A stretch of 64,000 bases of DNA, taken from the NCBI RefSeq assembly GCF_007565055.1, contig NC_044558.1, forward strand, positions 81,679,444 to 81,743,443, in the 5' to 3' direction. The stretch's first letter is position 1. Each line of letters opens with the position of its first letter. The stretch is from Rhinopithecus roxellana (taxonomy: Eukaryota > Chordata > Mammalia > Primates > Cercopithecidae). Shown in pieces: positions 11,177 to 22,135 of this stretch. A program made the translations under genes and the position numbers. Below the pieces are notes generated by a model. The model did not search any database. It worked only from the letters and a program-made list of their open reading frames with translations, and was not told the DNA's origin.

Positions 11177-11760
11177 AGAGCCACACGGAGCTAACATATC
11201 CTAGGTCTCCAGTCTGGAAGAGCCACATGGAGCTAACACATCCTAGGTCCCGTCTGGAAGAGTCACAAGGAGCTAATGTGTCCTAAGCCCCGTCTGGAAG
11301 AGCCACACGGAGCTAATGCGTCCGCCCCCAGTCTGGAAGAGCCACACAGAGTTAAGGCATCCGAGGTCCCCAGTCTGGAAGAGCCACACGGAGCTAAGAC
11401 GTCCTAGGTCCCCAGTCTGGAAGAGCCATATGGCGCTAACGTGTCCTAGGTCCCCAGTCGGGAAGAGCCACACAGAGCTAAGGTGTCCTAGGTCTCCAGT
11501 CTGGAAGAGCCACATGGAGCTAACGCGTCCTAGGTCTCCAGTCTGGAAGAGCCACATAGAGCTAATGCGTCCTAAGTCCCAGTCTGGAAGAGCCACACAG
11601 AGCTAACGCGTCCTAGGTCCCCAGCCTGGAAGAGCCACACGGAGCTAACGCTGTCCTAGGTCCCCAGTCTGGAAGAGCCACACGGAGCTAAGGTGTCCTA
11701 CATCTCCAGTCTGGAAGAGCCACATGGAACTAACGCGTCCTAAGTCCCCAGTCTGGAAGC
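11177..11760. repeat. 42-bp minisatellite, about 14 units
   Basis: Copies of CAGTCTGGAAGAGCCACAC start at about 11210, 11251, 11292, 11329, 11371, 11413, 11455, 11497, 11539, 11580, 11622, 11665, 11707 and 11749. The period is mostly exactly 42, with a few 37-43 steps. Because 42 is a multiple of three the array stays open on both strands, but the peptide (plus strand WKSHTELRRPR) is not a gene. It ends about 45 bp from the w20 donor. Confidence 0.97.
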
Positions 11761-11810
11761 AGACCCGGGTGAAGTCTGCACTGCGCAGCCTGGTGCTGCC
11801 GAGGCCCCAC

Positions 11811-11999
11811 CTTGGCCCCCAGGAAGCCCTCGGAGAAGAGCATGATCTCGCAGATCTGCTGCAGGTCGGGCACGATCACGACCACGGGCCTGAACAGCGC
11901 CTTCACTGACTCGGGCAGCTCGGTGCGGCCCGCGTAGCCGGGGTTCATGGTGATGAAGATGCCCATGCGGGAGTCCAGGGAAATCTCCTGCCCTTCAAA
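11811..11999 (-). CDS. DNAH10: DNAH10 exon w20 (AAA1 sensor I)
   Basis: 189 nt, 63 codons (residues 1215-1277), FEGQEISLDSRMGIFIT to FSEGFLGAK. The acceptor is CCCTCCAG and the donor GTGGGG. The sensor I asparagine is at residue 1233 in FITMNPGYAGRTELP, which is followed by the conserved LFRPV and ICEI(M/L)LFSEGF. A 42-bp minisatellite begins about 50 bp past the donor. The exon and its flank are CpG-rich, which may help definition of this exon. Confidence 0.98.
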
Positions 12000-13985
12000 C
12001 TGGAGGGCAAGAAGGAAGAAAGAAAGAAGCAGTTAGGTGGCCCGGCCGGCCTGCCCCCTGGAAAGGAGGCCTGCAGTGAGCTGCGTGGGGATTCATTTTC
12101 GTGGTAGGAGGCGGATGACACCACTAGCCTCCTTTCCCCTCCCCAGTGTTCAATGCAGGGCCCCCCTCACCGAAGACCTTGGGGAGGGCAGGTCTCAGTG
12201 GAACCCCAAACTTGGACCTGAACCCAGGGGCACTACCTTGGAAAGGGGCCCAGGTTGACAAAGCACAGAGCCTGGGGCTGATACAAGAAGCCGTTGACCC
12301 TCAACAGATCACTTAACCGGAGTCTCAGTTTATTTTTCTGCACAACAGAAATGCAACCTACCTCATGGCATGGCTGTGGCGATTAAGGGAGTCAGGCCAG
12401 GTTGGGAGCGCCCAGCCCACCACCTCACAGAGCACCGGCTTCCATTCCTCTCACCTAGCTTTGCACCCTCTGCGGGTGCCTGGACTTCATGCGGTCACTC
12501 CTCCCTAAAGAATCCCACCTCAAACCCTTCAAGAAACCAGTCTTCATTCCTCTGGTTGCCCCAGGTACCAACAAACCAGGGAAATCCCTATATTCTTAGC
12601 CTCTTTAGCTGAAGGTTGAATCCGGTTGTCTCTCGGTGGAGTTTTCCATTTTATTTTTTTTGATTGTCCGCCAGCCAGGCAGAGGACAGAAATTTTTATT
12701 TTTAGGAGGCACAGTCTGCATCACCAACAAGAGGGCAGCCTGGAAGACAGCCAGCCTTCCCCAAAACAAGGCCACCGCCTCGACTCACAGGTCCGCCCTG
12801 AGACCATCCCCACCCCTCCTCGGTATCCCACAAGAGGCCCAGATGGGCCCTGGGGAAGAGCAGACAGCTGCTGCCTCCTGGCTCTGAGAAACACAGCTTC
12901 TGGAAACGAACATGAGTTAATTCCCTCTCTCGGGAGCAGTCAGCTCAGCCCCAAAAATCCCTCAAAAGAACTCATCAAAAGGAAATCTATCCAGACCCCT
13001 TACTGGAATCCTGAAAATATTGAACGGTCTCCAGTTGACACACTCTCTTAACAGTGAGCCCCACCGAGAGCTGAGGAGGAGGCAAGTGGGATGCCAGGGC
13101 CACCAGCTCAAGCTGAATTTTCATCCTGGACTTCCCAATGGGGCTCTGAAGGATGGATAGGAGTTTTCCAGTAAAGGGAAGAAGGGACAATTCCACTCAG
13201 ATGGGGACGCACGTGGTGTCACAGGGCAGGGTTTGACTGCGCAAGTGGCTTAGTGACAAGTGTGCAGGGCATGGAGAGGGGAGGACAGAAGCAGAAGGAC
13301 AGCAAGGGACCCAGAAGGCCCTGGTGCAGGGAAATGGCCCACCCACACTGGTCTTGTGTTTTCAGAGAACCCCCTTCTGGGCCTCCTAGACTACATAATA
13401 AGATCATGTTTCTCCAAATTTGGATCCAGCTTAATCTGGTATAATTTAACACAGACTTCTCAAACTCAAGTCTGCAAACATATTCTTCAGCAGAGAGAAA
13501 TTGATGAATTCTCAACAATTGTTTTAAAACTTTGCCTTCTCACTTTGATAACCTTGCAAATCCTGCTTGTTATGATGCCGTAACTTTACAAGCTACGAAG
13601 ACAAAATTTCTTATTCACTGTGACAATGTGATTGCATGGAACATTCGCTTTCTAAGTCAGGTTTTCTCAAACTTGGGAAGTCGCCAAGAATATTTTTTCC
13701 CTTCTAGGGGGCCCTGCACATCACTTATTTGAGAACTCTGCCCCACCCCCATTCGTAACTGTTAGTTCTATGTCTGGAGTCAGTGTGAAGTCCTTGGACT
13801 GTTACAAGCCTTCTATCATCAACAATGATAATTTTGGAAACCCAATCATCTCAACTGGAAAAGCCAACAGATCTTCTATAGGAAGCCTGGTATAGAGTGA
13901 CAACGGCCCACCATCTGGTGTTTCAGAGGTAGTATGGCAAGCTTCCATCCTGGGGACATGGTCCCGGGGGCTTCACGCGTCTCAC
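12000..13985. other. Intron w19-w20, mostly unique
   Basis: Contains a MIR-like piece at about 12262-12400 (GATCACTTAACCGGAGTCTC, CACAACAGAAATGC, CTCATGGCATGG). A MER5-like remnant may lie at 13650-13735 (TTTTCTCAAACTTGGGAAG). Several open frames of 60-140 codons cover this GC-richer DNA, but none has a recognisable domain, and no splice signals tie them to DNAH10. I see no other gene. Confidence 0.5.
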
Positions 13986-14138
13986 CTGGAACGTGGTTAA
14001 CTGATGGATCAGAGCATTTCGGATCGTCTGGATCTGAGAGGAGATCACGGAGAGCACAGAAGCGTCGATTCGATTAAACTCATCAAAGCAGCCCCAAGCC
14101 CCGCACTGGGCCAGGCCAGAGAAAATCTTCCCCACGGC
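13986..14138 (-). CDS. DNAH10: DNAH10 exon w19 (AAA1 Walker B)
   Basis: 153 nt, 51 codons (residues 1164-1214), AVGKIFSGLAQCGAWG to HQLTTFQ. The acceptor is CTTCCTAG and the donor GTGAGA. The Walker B motif CFDEFNRI has its Asp-Glu at residues 1182-1183, which coordinate magnesium and activate water. IFSGLAQCGAWGCFDEFNRI is diagnostic for dynein heavy chains. Confidence 0.99.
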
Positions 14139-14363
14139 CTAGGAAGAAAGACATGTCAGGACAAGGACAATTTTCATCTTTAAAACTGCAAGCAATGCAT
14201 TTATGGATATATTTTCTAAATTAAAGCAAACCATGAGATCGCCGATTGGCAGAGAAGCAGGCGACCAGCCCCCTGACTAGTGGATTTTTCTGGCAGGACT
14301 TCCAAGGCCCCTCATGGGCTGGCTCCTACTTGGGACTTTACAAATCCAGATTTTTGTGTAAAA

Positions 14364-14391
14364 CTCCATTTCTCTTCTCTTCTCTTCTCTT
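14364..14391. repeat. Short (CTCTT)n microsatellite
   Basis: About five TTCTC units in the intron between w18 and w19. Confidence 0.8.
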
Positions 14392-14790
14392 GAAATGTTG
14401 GAAAATCTAGCAATGCTGGGTCCACTTTCCCAAATGGTGATTATGAAGCAGAGTTGGACAGTGGCGCCCTCTTCAGATGGAGTTTTGCTCTCCAGTTAGC
14501 CACAGATCCCACCACTCTCTATTGTCTGCTGGCCGCTTTACTCACATACATCATCTACCTGACGCTACTAGGCTAGTGAATCCGGGACTCTTGCTCTACT
14601 TCCTGCTAACGAAGCAGGATCTTCAAGCAGACACACTTGGGTTCTGGGGCTGTGGTGGTGGAAGGGTTCCTCCTAGCTTCTTCCCGCTGACGTCATGTCA
14701 CTTCACAGAAGACTAGGAAGTGAGATGCCATGTCCTGCTTTAAGCCCTCTACCTAATGAGCCAGTACCAAAGGTGACAGCAAGGCCTTAC

Positions 14791-14925
14791 CTTGTAATCC
14801 ATGCCTTCGCCACAGTTGGTGACAACGCAGAGCAAACCCAAGGCTTTCGCCAGGTCCTTGGTGGTCTCGGTTTTGCCGGTACCTGCTGGGCCAGCAGGGG
14901 CCCCACCCAGATACATGGACAGTGC
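14791..14925 (-). CDS. DNAH10: DNAH10 exon w18 (AAA1 Walker A)
   Basis: 135 nt, 45 codons (residues 1119-1163), ALSMYLGGAPAGPAG to NCGEGMDYK. The acceptor is TAACAG and the donor GTAAGG. Carries the AAA1 P-loop GPAGTGKT (residues 1130-1137) and TETTKDLAKALG. AAA1 is the main ATP-hydrolysing site of dynein, and its catalytic Lys and Thr are present. GGAPAGPAGTGKT is the standard dynein form of this loop. Confidence 0.99.
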
Positions 14926-15034
14926 CTGTTATAAGCCAAATGCAAAACATATGTTTTCTGGCGCACAGAAGGAAGTGGGTGTCATTTCCAAATTCATCGC
15001 TGTGACTACAGGTGCAGAATAGAGAAAAAATGTG

Positions 15035-15530
15035 GTGGTTGCTTTCATGTGTCAACTTGACTGGGCCACAAGATGCCCAGGTAGCTGGCTAAACATTATT
15101 TCTGGGAGTGTCCATGAGTGTGTTTCAGGAAGAGAAAAGCAGATGACCCTCCCCAAAGTGGGTGGGCCTCCTCTAATTCGTTGAAGACCGAACAGAACAG
15201 AAGGATGGAGGGAGGTTACATTGGTGCTGCCTGACTGCTTGAACCAGGGCACTGGGCTTCTACCCTTGGCACCTCAGGTTCTCAGGCCTTCAGACCCAGA
15301 CAGGCATCTACACTATTGGCTCTCTCACTGGTAGAACTTCAAACACTACTGGCTTTCCTGGTTCTCCAGCTTGCAGATGGCAGATTGCGAGAGTAATCAG
15401 ACCCTATCATCACATGAGTCAATGCCTCATAATAAATCTCTTCCTAAATATCCAGATAGATGGATGGATAGATGGATGGATGGATGGATGGATGGATGGA
15501 TGGATGGATGGATGGATGGATGGATAGACG

Positions 15531-15576
<46 letters not shown>

Positions 15577-15857
15577 CAGATAGATGGAATAGATGATAGA
15601 TAAAACAGATGATAGATAGGGATGATGGATGGGTAGAGACAGAGAGAGAGAGTAGATAGATAGACAGACAGACAGACAGATAGGATGGACGGACAGATAC
15701 ATGGGTGGATGGATGGATAGATAGATAAAATAGATGATAGATAGGGATGATGGATGGTAGAGACAGAGAGAGAGAGAGATAGAATAGATGATAGATAAAA
15801 TAGATGATAGATAGGGATGATGGATGGGTAGAGATAGAGAGAGAGAGAAAATAGATA

Positions 15858-15902
<45 letters not shown>

Positions 15903-16004
15903 CAGATAGACAGGATGGATGGATAGATAGATACATGGGTGGATGGATAGATAGATACATAGATGGATGGATGGATGGATGGATGGATGGATGGATGGAT
16001 GGAT

Positions 16005-16060
<56 letters not shown>

Positions 16061-16065
16061 CAGAC

Positions 16066-16108
<43 letters not shown>

Positions 16109-16216
16109 GACAGATCGATAGACAGAGAGACAGACAGACAGACAGACAGATAGACAGACAGACAAACAGCTAGCTATGTCCTACTGGTCCTATTTCTCTA
16201 GAGAACCCTAACCAAT
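15035..16216 (+). repeat. Interspersed repeat with a giant internal tetranucleotide array
   Basis: Body 15035-15450 (GTCAACTTGACTGGGCCACA, TCTCCAGCTTGCAGATGGC, AATAAATCTC) and tail 16165-16216 (CTATTTCTCTAGAGAACCCT) belong to one old repeat family that I cannot name with certainty. The array sits between them. Confidence 0.65.
15455..16170. repeat. (GATG/GATA/GACA)n compound microsatellite, about 715 bp
   Basis: Alternating blocks of ATGG, GATA and GACA repeats with GATGATGG interruptions. The minus strand reads as long Ser-Ile-His-Leu-rich frames (YLSIYLSI...), which are a by-product of the period. Confidence 0.98.
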
Positions 16217-16427
16217 ACAGATAAGATGACACTCTTTTTCTCAAAAACAAAGGACTTTATCACAGCACAGGAGGCAGCATGGGCTTCCTGTTTTCACTCA
16301 TTCCCTTTATCCCCGTCCCCCTAAATCCCATAGGGTGATGTGGAGACGGGCCCAGGTGCATGCCACACCCACAGTGGGTGTGAGTCTCAGCTGAGAAAAT
16401 GTGAGCCTAAGAGACCACCAATCTAGC

Positions 16428-16566
16428 CAGTTGCAGCGGTGCGTGCTATAGTCCTAGCTACTCGGGAGGCCAAGGTGGGAGGATCACTTGAGGCCAGGAG
16501 CTCAAGGCAAGCTTGGGCAACATATCGAGACCTCATCTCTAATTTATAAAAAGAAAAAAAGAAAAC
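16428..16566 (+). mobile_element. Alu monomer fragment
   Basis: Right-arm-like monomer from GTGCGTGCTATAGTCCTAGC to an A-rich tail; 5'-truncated or a free monomer. Confidence 0.75.
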
Positions 16567-17071
16567 TAGCAAGCATCTGACAAACAGTCTTGGGGGTTGC
16601 TTGCCAACCTGCCCAAACTCTGCCTGGATGGATGTATTACCTTCATTTCCTGTACAGCAAACAAGTTTACCTTCTGTCCTGGAGGAAGACGCTATCCCTA
16701 CCATCCAAGGCTGTTCACTGGAACAGATATATTCTGGAATAAAAGCTGTCACAAGACGTACAAAACCACATCACACCTGCCCTAACAGTCACCATCTTTG
16801 ACATTTCTGCATTTTCCCATTGGCCTCTACTGATACCCACTGACACACCATTACCTAGGGGCCAGTGTAGCAGCGGCTAAGCATGGCCACACTTACATCC
16901 CAATCCCAAATGGTGACAATCAGGTCACATCCCGAATGGAAAAGCTTTTCCAGATTTCAAAGCAACAATCTCCCCTGCTATTTCAATCACAGCAGTCATC
17001 ACGCCTCAAGCTTAGAGAAAGTGCCGCACCCCAAGGTAAGCGGTAACCACAAGCGCCAGGCCGACAGTCAC

Positions 17072-17255
17072 CTGGGTGAGCGTCAGGTAAATCCGGTCGG
17101 TGAGGGGCGTGATGACCAGCCTGCCGTTCAGACCCATGTACTCATATCCGTAGCCAAAGGTTCCCGTGCACTGGCGGATGTTCAGCTCATCCGGCTCCCG
17201 GTCCCAATAAAACCGCAACTGACTTTCCCATTCAAACTCTCGGGCCTCCAGGATG
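17072..17255 (-). CDS. DNAH10: DNAH10 exon w17 (linker to AAA1 junction)
   Basis: 184 nt, residues 1058-1118, ILEAREFEWESQLRFYW to RIYLTLTQ. The acceptor is TGCGGTCCAG and the donor GTGACT. Contains FEWESQLRFYWD, then CTGTFGYGYEYMGLNGRLVI and TPLTDR.YLTLT, the near-universal 'Y.YE(Y/F)(L/M)G...RLVITPLTD' sequence that precedes the AAA1 P-loop and forms the N-loop of the ring. Confidence 0.98.
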
Positions 17256-17360
17256 CTGGACCGCAAGAAAGGTGGAGGAGGAAGTGGAATCCATTGAGAC
17301 AGACCAGCGGACCACGAAGGGTCCCTTTTGAAATGCCAGTGCCCCCCGGAAAATGCTCAC

Positions 17361-17630
17361 CTGCCTCTTATGAAAGAATCAACTATGTCTCTGGCGTGCA
17401 CGTCAATGATGAGAACAGTGTTGTATTTTTTCCTGTCGTTTTTGCTCAGGGGCATGGTGATGCGCGTTACCAACTCATCGATCTGTCGGTGCATTTTCCT
17501 GCCGTAGTTCTTCATGGCCTGCTTCTCCCCTTTTTGCACTTTGTGGAAGACGTCTTCCACCTCCCAGGTCCACCACACCTGGCTGGCAGCCAGCACCACC
17601 ACGCCTTGGTACAGGAGCATCCAGTCGACT
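17361..17630 (-). CDS. DNAH10: DNAH10 exon w16 (linker)
   Basis: 270 nt, residues 968-1056, VDWMLLYQGVVVLAASQ to IVDSFIRG, plus AG of a split serine. The acceptor is CTCTGCAG and the donor GTGAGC. Holds the aromatic WWTWEVEDVF (dynein 'Q..WT..V...' motif), then KKYNTVLIIDVHARDIVD, the conserved 'L....(I/V)(H/D)..DI...' end of the linker. The next intron is only 105 bp. Confidence 0.97.
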
Positions 17631-17916
17631 CTGCAGAGAATGCACACGTGTAAGAGGCTCTGATCAATCCAGGGACTGGTACCCAAAACAGTCCTTTCAG
17701 GAATTTATTTCTTTGATCTGGAATAGGGAGGGCAAAGTAAAGGCTTCAGGTAAGCAAGTGCCTACATTTGTTTACCTAAGTAAGTCAGAGGAGTAAGACT
17801 TAGACAGGAGTAAGATGTTACCTATCTCTGACTAGGTAGTAAAATTCCAGGCCGAGGGTGCCTCTCTCCACAAAAAATGTTGCAAGTACCTGACTGCATA
17901 GAAAGATGCCAGATCA

Positions 17917-18260
17917 TGGCTGGGTGCGGTGGCTCACGCCTGTAATCCCAGCACTTTGGGAGGCCGAGGCAGGCGGATCACAAGGTCAGGAGTTCAAGAC
18001 CAGCCTGGCCAACATGGTGAAACCCCATCTCTACTTTAAAAAAAATACGAAAATTAGGCATGGTGGCACGTGCCTGTAATCCCAGCTACTTAGGAGGCTG
18101 AGGCAGGAGAATCGCTTGAACCTAGGAGGCGGAGGTTGCAGTGAGCCAAGACCACATCACTGCACTCCAACCTGGTGACAGAGCGAGACTCCATCTCAAA
18201 AAAAAAAAAAAAAAAAAAAAAAAAAGAAAGAAAGAAAGAAAAGAAAAGAAAAGGAAAAGA
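17917..18260 (+). mobile_element. Alu with long A/GAAA tail
   Basis: GGCTGGGTGCGGTGGCTCAC start; tail of about 27 A followed by (GAAA)n to 18260. Confidence 0.93.
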
Positions 18261-18289
18261 AAGTTGCCAGATCACTTTTTCAATGTTTT

Positions 18290-18605
18290 GGGCCAGTCAT
18301 GGTAGCTCACACCTATAATCCCAACATTTTGGGAAGCCAAGGCGGAGGATCACTTGAAGCCGGGAGTTCAAGACCAGCCTGGGCAACATAGCAAAACCCT
18401 GTCTCTACAAAAAATAAATTAAAAACTACCCAGGCATGATGACGCACGCCTGTAGTCCCAGCTACTCCAGGGGCACTGGAGCCCAGAAGTTGGAGGCTGC
18501 AGCGAACTACAGTTGTGCACTGTACTCCAACCTGAGTGACAGAGCAAGGCCCTGTCTCTAAAAAATAAATAAAATAAAATAAAATAAAATAAAATAAAAT
18601 AAAAT
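18290..18605 (+). mobile_element. Alu with (AAAAT)n tail
   Basis: Old Alu with a small deletion near 18478; tail of about ten TAAAA units. Confidence 0.9.
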
Positions 18606-18671
18606 ATTTGATTAAGGTTTTCAAACTTACTTAGTATTTGGGGTTTATTGTAAGAAGTAAAAAAAAATTCC

Positions 18672-18965
18672 AGGCTGGGCATGGTGGCTCATACCTGTAA
18701 TCCTAGCATTATGAGAGGCCAAGCTGCGGCAGATTGCTTGAGCTCAGGAGTTTGAGACCAGCCTGGGCAACACAGTAAAACCTTGTCTCTACCAAAAATA
18801 TAAAAATTAGCCAGATGTGGTGGCACATGCCTATAGTCCCCACTATTCAGGAGGCTGAGGTGGGAGGATTGCTTGAACCCAGGAGCTCAGGGCTTCAGTG
18901 AGCCGAGCTCACATCGCTGTACTGTGGCCAGGGCAACAGAGTAAGACCCTGCCTCAAGAAAGAAA
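18672..18965 (+). mobile_element. Alu (J-like)
   Basis: GGCTGGGCATGGTGGCTCATACC; third in a row of three same-strand Alus. Confidence 0.9.
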
Positions 18966-19252
18966 ATTAAAATTCCAACAAAGAATTTCATAATCTCTGA
19001 CCACACTGCCCAGGTTTGCAGGCCAGGTTGTATCATGCTTTTGAATTTTTGCCAGTCTGAAAGGTGAAACGAAACATCTCATCCTCCCTTAATGTACAGA
19101 TCCTGCTGAGTCGGGGGTTTCTCCTCTTTTCATATGTTTGGATTTCCTCTACCAAGGCACTAACTTACATAGCTTGTGATTGCCTTGAAACACATTTAGG
19201 CAAAGCTCTTTTTCTAAACTGCACTTAAAAAATAATGGACTCAGAGCTATAA

Positions 19253-19636
19253 ATGCCTGATATGGTTGGGCTCCATGTCCCCACCCAAGTCTCAACTCCA
19301 CTTGTAATCCCCATAACCCCCAGGTGTTGAGGGAGGGACCTGGTGGGAGGTGATTGGATCATGGGGGCGGTTCCCCCCATGCTGTTTTCATGATACGGAG
19401 TGAGTTCTCATGAGATCTGATGGTTTTATAAGTGGTTGTTAGTTCCTCCTTCTCTCTCTTTCTTGCCACCATGTGAAAAAGGTACTTGCTTTGCCTTTGC
19501 CTTCTGCCACAACTGTAAGTTTCCTGAGGCCTCCCCAGCCATGCGTAACTGTGAGTCAATTAAACCTTTTTCTTTATAAATTACCCAGTCTTGGGTATTT
19601 ATGTATAGCAGTGTGAAAACGGACTAATACAATGCC
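19253..19636 (+). mobile_element. Solo LTR of MST/THE1 type (ERVL-MaLR)
   Basis: The LTR runs 19258-19631, from TGATATGGTTGGGCTCCATG to GAAAACGGACTAATACA, with CTCATGAGATCTGATGG and GCCTCCCCAGCCATG inside. The 5-bp duplication ATGCC flanks both sides (19253-19257 and 19632-19636). No internal retroviral sequence is present. Orientation is opposite to DNAH10. Confidence 0.92.
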
Positions 19637-19720
19637 AATACTGGAAAAGTGACTTTGGGTTACTACAGTTATTATCTTGATGACCTACAGTTAATGGCAA
19701 AATAAATTTAAAAGAGTATG

Positions 19721-20040
19721 AGGCCGGGCGCGGTGGCTCACACCTATAATCCCAGCACTTTGGGAGGCCGAGACTGGCGGATCACCTGAGGTTGGGAGTT
19801 CAAGACCAGTCTGAACAACATGGCAAAACTCTGTCTGTACTAAAAATACAAAAGTTAGCCAGGTGTGGTGGTGGGTGCCTGTAATCCCAACTACTCGGGA
19901 GTCTGAGGCAGAAGAATCGCTTGAACCTGGGAGGCGGAGGTTACAGTAAGCTGAGATCGCGCCATTGCACTCCAGGCTGGGTGACAGAGCGCGACTCTGT
20001 CTCAAAAAATAAATAAACAAATAAATAAATAAGTAAGAAA
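19721..20040 (+). mobile_element. Alu (S-like) with AAAT-rich tail
   Basis: GGCCGGGCGCGGTGGCTCAC start and an (AAAT)n tail. Confidence 0.93.
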
Positions 20041-21400
20041 AGCAATAAAAAGAACATTGACCTTTGTTGTCTTCTTTAAAATTCTGCAGTGCAGCTAAAA
20101 CCTAAAGATTACTTATATCCATGATTCCTACACATCAGGAGAGAGACAACAAAGATTACGAACACCCAGAGGATGACACTGAAATGACGAGCAAAGATGG
20201 GCCTTGCAAAGAACATGACAAACCTAGAATCAGAAACAGGGAGAGGTGGCAGCTGAGGCCACAGGATCAGAGAAGATTAAATGACCAGGGCAAAGCTAAG
20301 AAATCCCAGGACACTGGTGTTTCCTGGGACTAGATACAGCTGGCCTTAACTTCTCAGTGATGCCACACGTATCAGCTCAAATAAATCAACATGCTCATGT
20401 CAACTATTCTCCCTGTTGGAAGCAACAAGTTCATGTGCTCAAAGGCGCATTGGGATGAGAAAAATATCTTTTTCAGTCCATCAGGCTGAATTCCCTTACT
20501 CTTTTCCACCAACTAAGAACTGCCAAACGTAGCAATGCCCTAGCAAAGTGGTAGCTATCATGCAAATAAAATCAACTGATGCTGACTTAAAATTCATAGT
20601 ATTTTGAGCATGAAAGAGACTTTAAAACATTCAGCGATTAATACATACAGAAGGCAGAGATTTCTGTCTAGTCTGGTTTTGAAATAGCATCTAGCATAGT
20701 GAATAGCCCAGAGCAGGGGTTGGAGAAATATTGGTTAAATGAATGCTAGGGCCACCTCCTATCAACTCGCAAGACTAACTGTCAAATACTCAGGAATTTT
20801 GCAAGCTGGTTGTTAAACCACTTACTGTTATTTCATTGAGCTTTGAAATCAGCCATGGCAGGAATATTTGCACCATGGAAATTGGCAAATACTTTAAATC
20901 AAAGCTTTAAAAATCTTTTTTTCCAGACATTCAGTTTACCAGCATACCACTGAACATATCTACATAAAGATGCTAACAAATTTTTTATATGCCTCAGTAC
21001 CTCGGAAACAGCAGGATCATAATCAAATAAATATTATGCTGTTCTCTGATAATTTTTTAAGTAGATGTTTGCATTTTGCAAAATCAAAAAGGCAGTGTAC
21101 AAAATCAAGAGGATGGTGTTCCCATAATAACAAGAAAGATTTTATGTCTGCATCAAGGCCCTGCCAAATATACTCCAACTTTAAGGGGGATCCTGCCTCA
21201 ATCTAACAGAACAAGTTAGCCAAAGAGGCTTTCTGTATTTCTAGTTGAACTGCACTCAGGTGCTAGGAGCAGGCAGGGCTCAGCATGATATCCTGAAGCC
21301 TCTCTAGCCACAAAAATCTTTCTATGCAGTAGAAATTCAGTAATATTTTAGAAACAACGTTACATACACACAATCCTACTAAACACCTCGTTTCTGGTGG
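20040..21400. other. Intron w15-w16, unique part
   Basis: About 1.3 kb without a recognised element. Two short plus-strand frames (20121-20333, 20970-21206) have no recognisable domain. Confidence 0.5.
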
Positions 21401-21404
21401 TTCA

Positions 21405-21596
21405 CTAAGTCAGCGGGTCACACGCTAAGGGTGCTGGGAATCCCCTGGGAGCTTGCAAAAACACAAATCCTCAGGCCCCACCCCCAGAGTTCTGATGCAC
21501 AGGCGCAGGCTAAGACCCAAGAATCAGCATTTCTAACAATCGCAGGGGCCCTGTGCTGTCACCAGGGGGCACACTTTCAGAGTACTGCCCGGTGTG
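21405..21596 (+). mobile_element. MER5A-like hAT DNA transposon remnant
   Basis: GGGAATCCCCTGGGAGCTTG, CCTCAGGCCCCACCCCCAGA and TTCTGATGCACAGG follow the MER5A order. End repeats are eroded. Confidence 0.7.
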
Positions 21597-21604
21597 ATCA
21601 TTTG

Positions 21605-22132
21605 AAGACTGCTATCTTTTTTTTTTTTTTTCATTTTGTTTTGTTTTGTTTTTATTACAGAAATGGATATACCCATACCAAATGGAGAGGGGATGAGTAT
21701 GTAATAGAGATAGGGCCCTTTTCTTGGAGCAATGTCTGTAAGGAGATGAGTAGGAAAATTACCAAAAATCACAGGCATCCTGAAATGACTCATAGATGTA
21801 GCAGACAAGATCTCAGGACAGGTCAGTTTCTTACTTTGGGATCTATTTCTTTCATGCTTAAAATAATTCCAATGTCATAGGTAAAATTCAGTACCCATCC
21901 GGCTATAAATCCTCCAGATTCTCACAATCGTTCTTACGATAACATCAGATTTCTTGCCCAGAGTCTTGCTTGTGCATTTGAATTTCATTTAAATTTTGAG
22001 AAAATACTGCCCTATCTTACCATGATTCTTCCCATCTTCATAGTATTATCAGAATTTATTTTGAATTTTCTCTCCTCGTTAAAGAAAAAAAAAGGCAGCT
22101 CGCTTCGGCAGCACATACACTAAAGACTGCTA
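21605..22132 (-). pseudogene. Retrocopy of an unidentified transcript 3' end, with poly-A and target duplication
   Basis: Read on the minus strand the segment ends with AATAAA (21652-21657), then about 20-30 bases of A-rich sequence and a poly-A (21617-21630). The flank AAGACTGCTA is repeated exactly at 21605-21614 and 22123-22132. These are signs of L1-driven retrotransposition. The body (about 21660-22090) has no L1 or Alu sequence and no frame longer than about 90 codons, so it looks like 3' UTR. Its 5' end is joined to an inverted U6 piece (separate entry). Confidence 0.7.
22098..22124 (+). ncRNA. 5' fragment of U6 snRNA (pseudogene), inverted relative to the retrocopy
   Basis: GCTCGCTTCGGCAGCACATA followed by CACTAAA matches the first about 28 nt of U6 snRNA with one change. 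The rest of U6 is missing. It lies between the retrocopy body and the right target duplication. Not a functional gene: no U6 body, no downstream T run. Confidence 0.9.
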
Positions 22133-22135
22133 GCT

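Noticed and set aside
12626..13051. 141-codon plus-strand frame
   Set aside because: GC-rich intron DNA with an overlapping frame of equal quality; no domain, no start context, no transcript signal.
15419..16165. 248-codon minus-strand open frame rich in Ser, Ile, Leu and Tyr
   Set aside because: It is the translation of a tetranucleotide array; no independent coding evidence.
16883..17653. 256-codon plus-strand frame over exons w16 and w17
   Set aside because: It is antisense to two well-supported DNAH10 exons.
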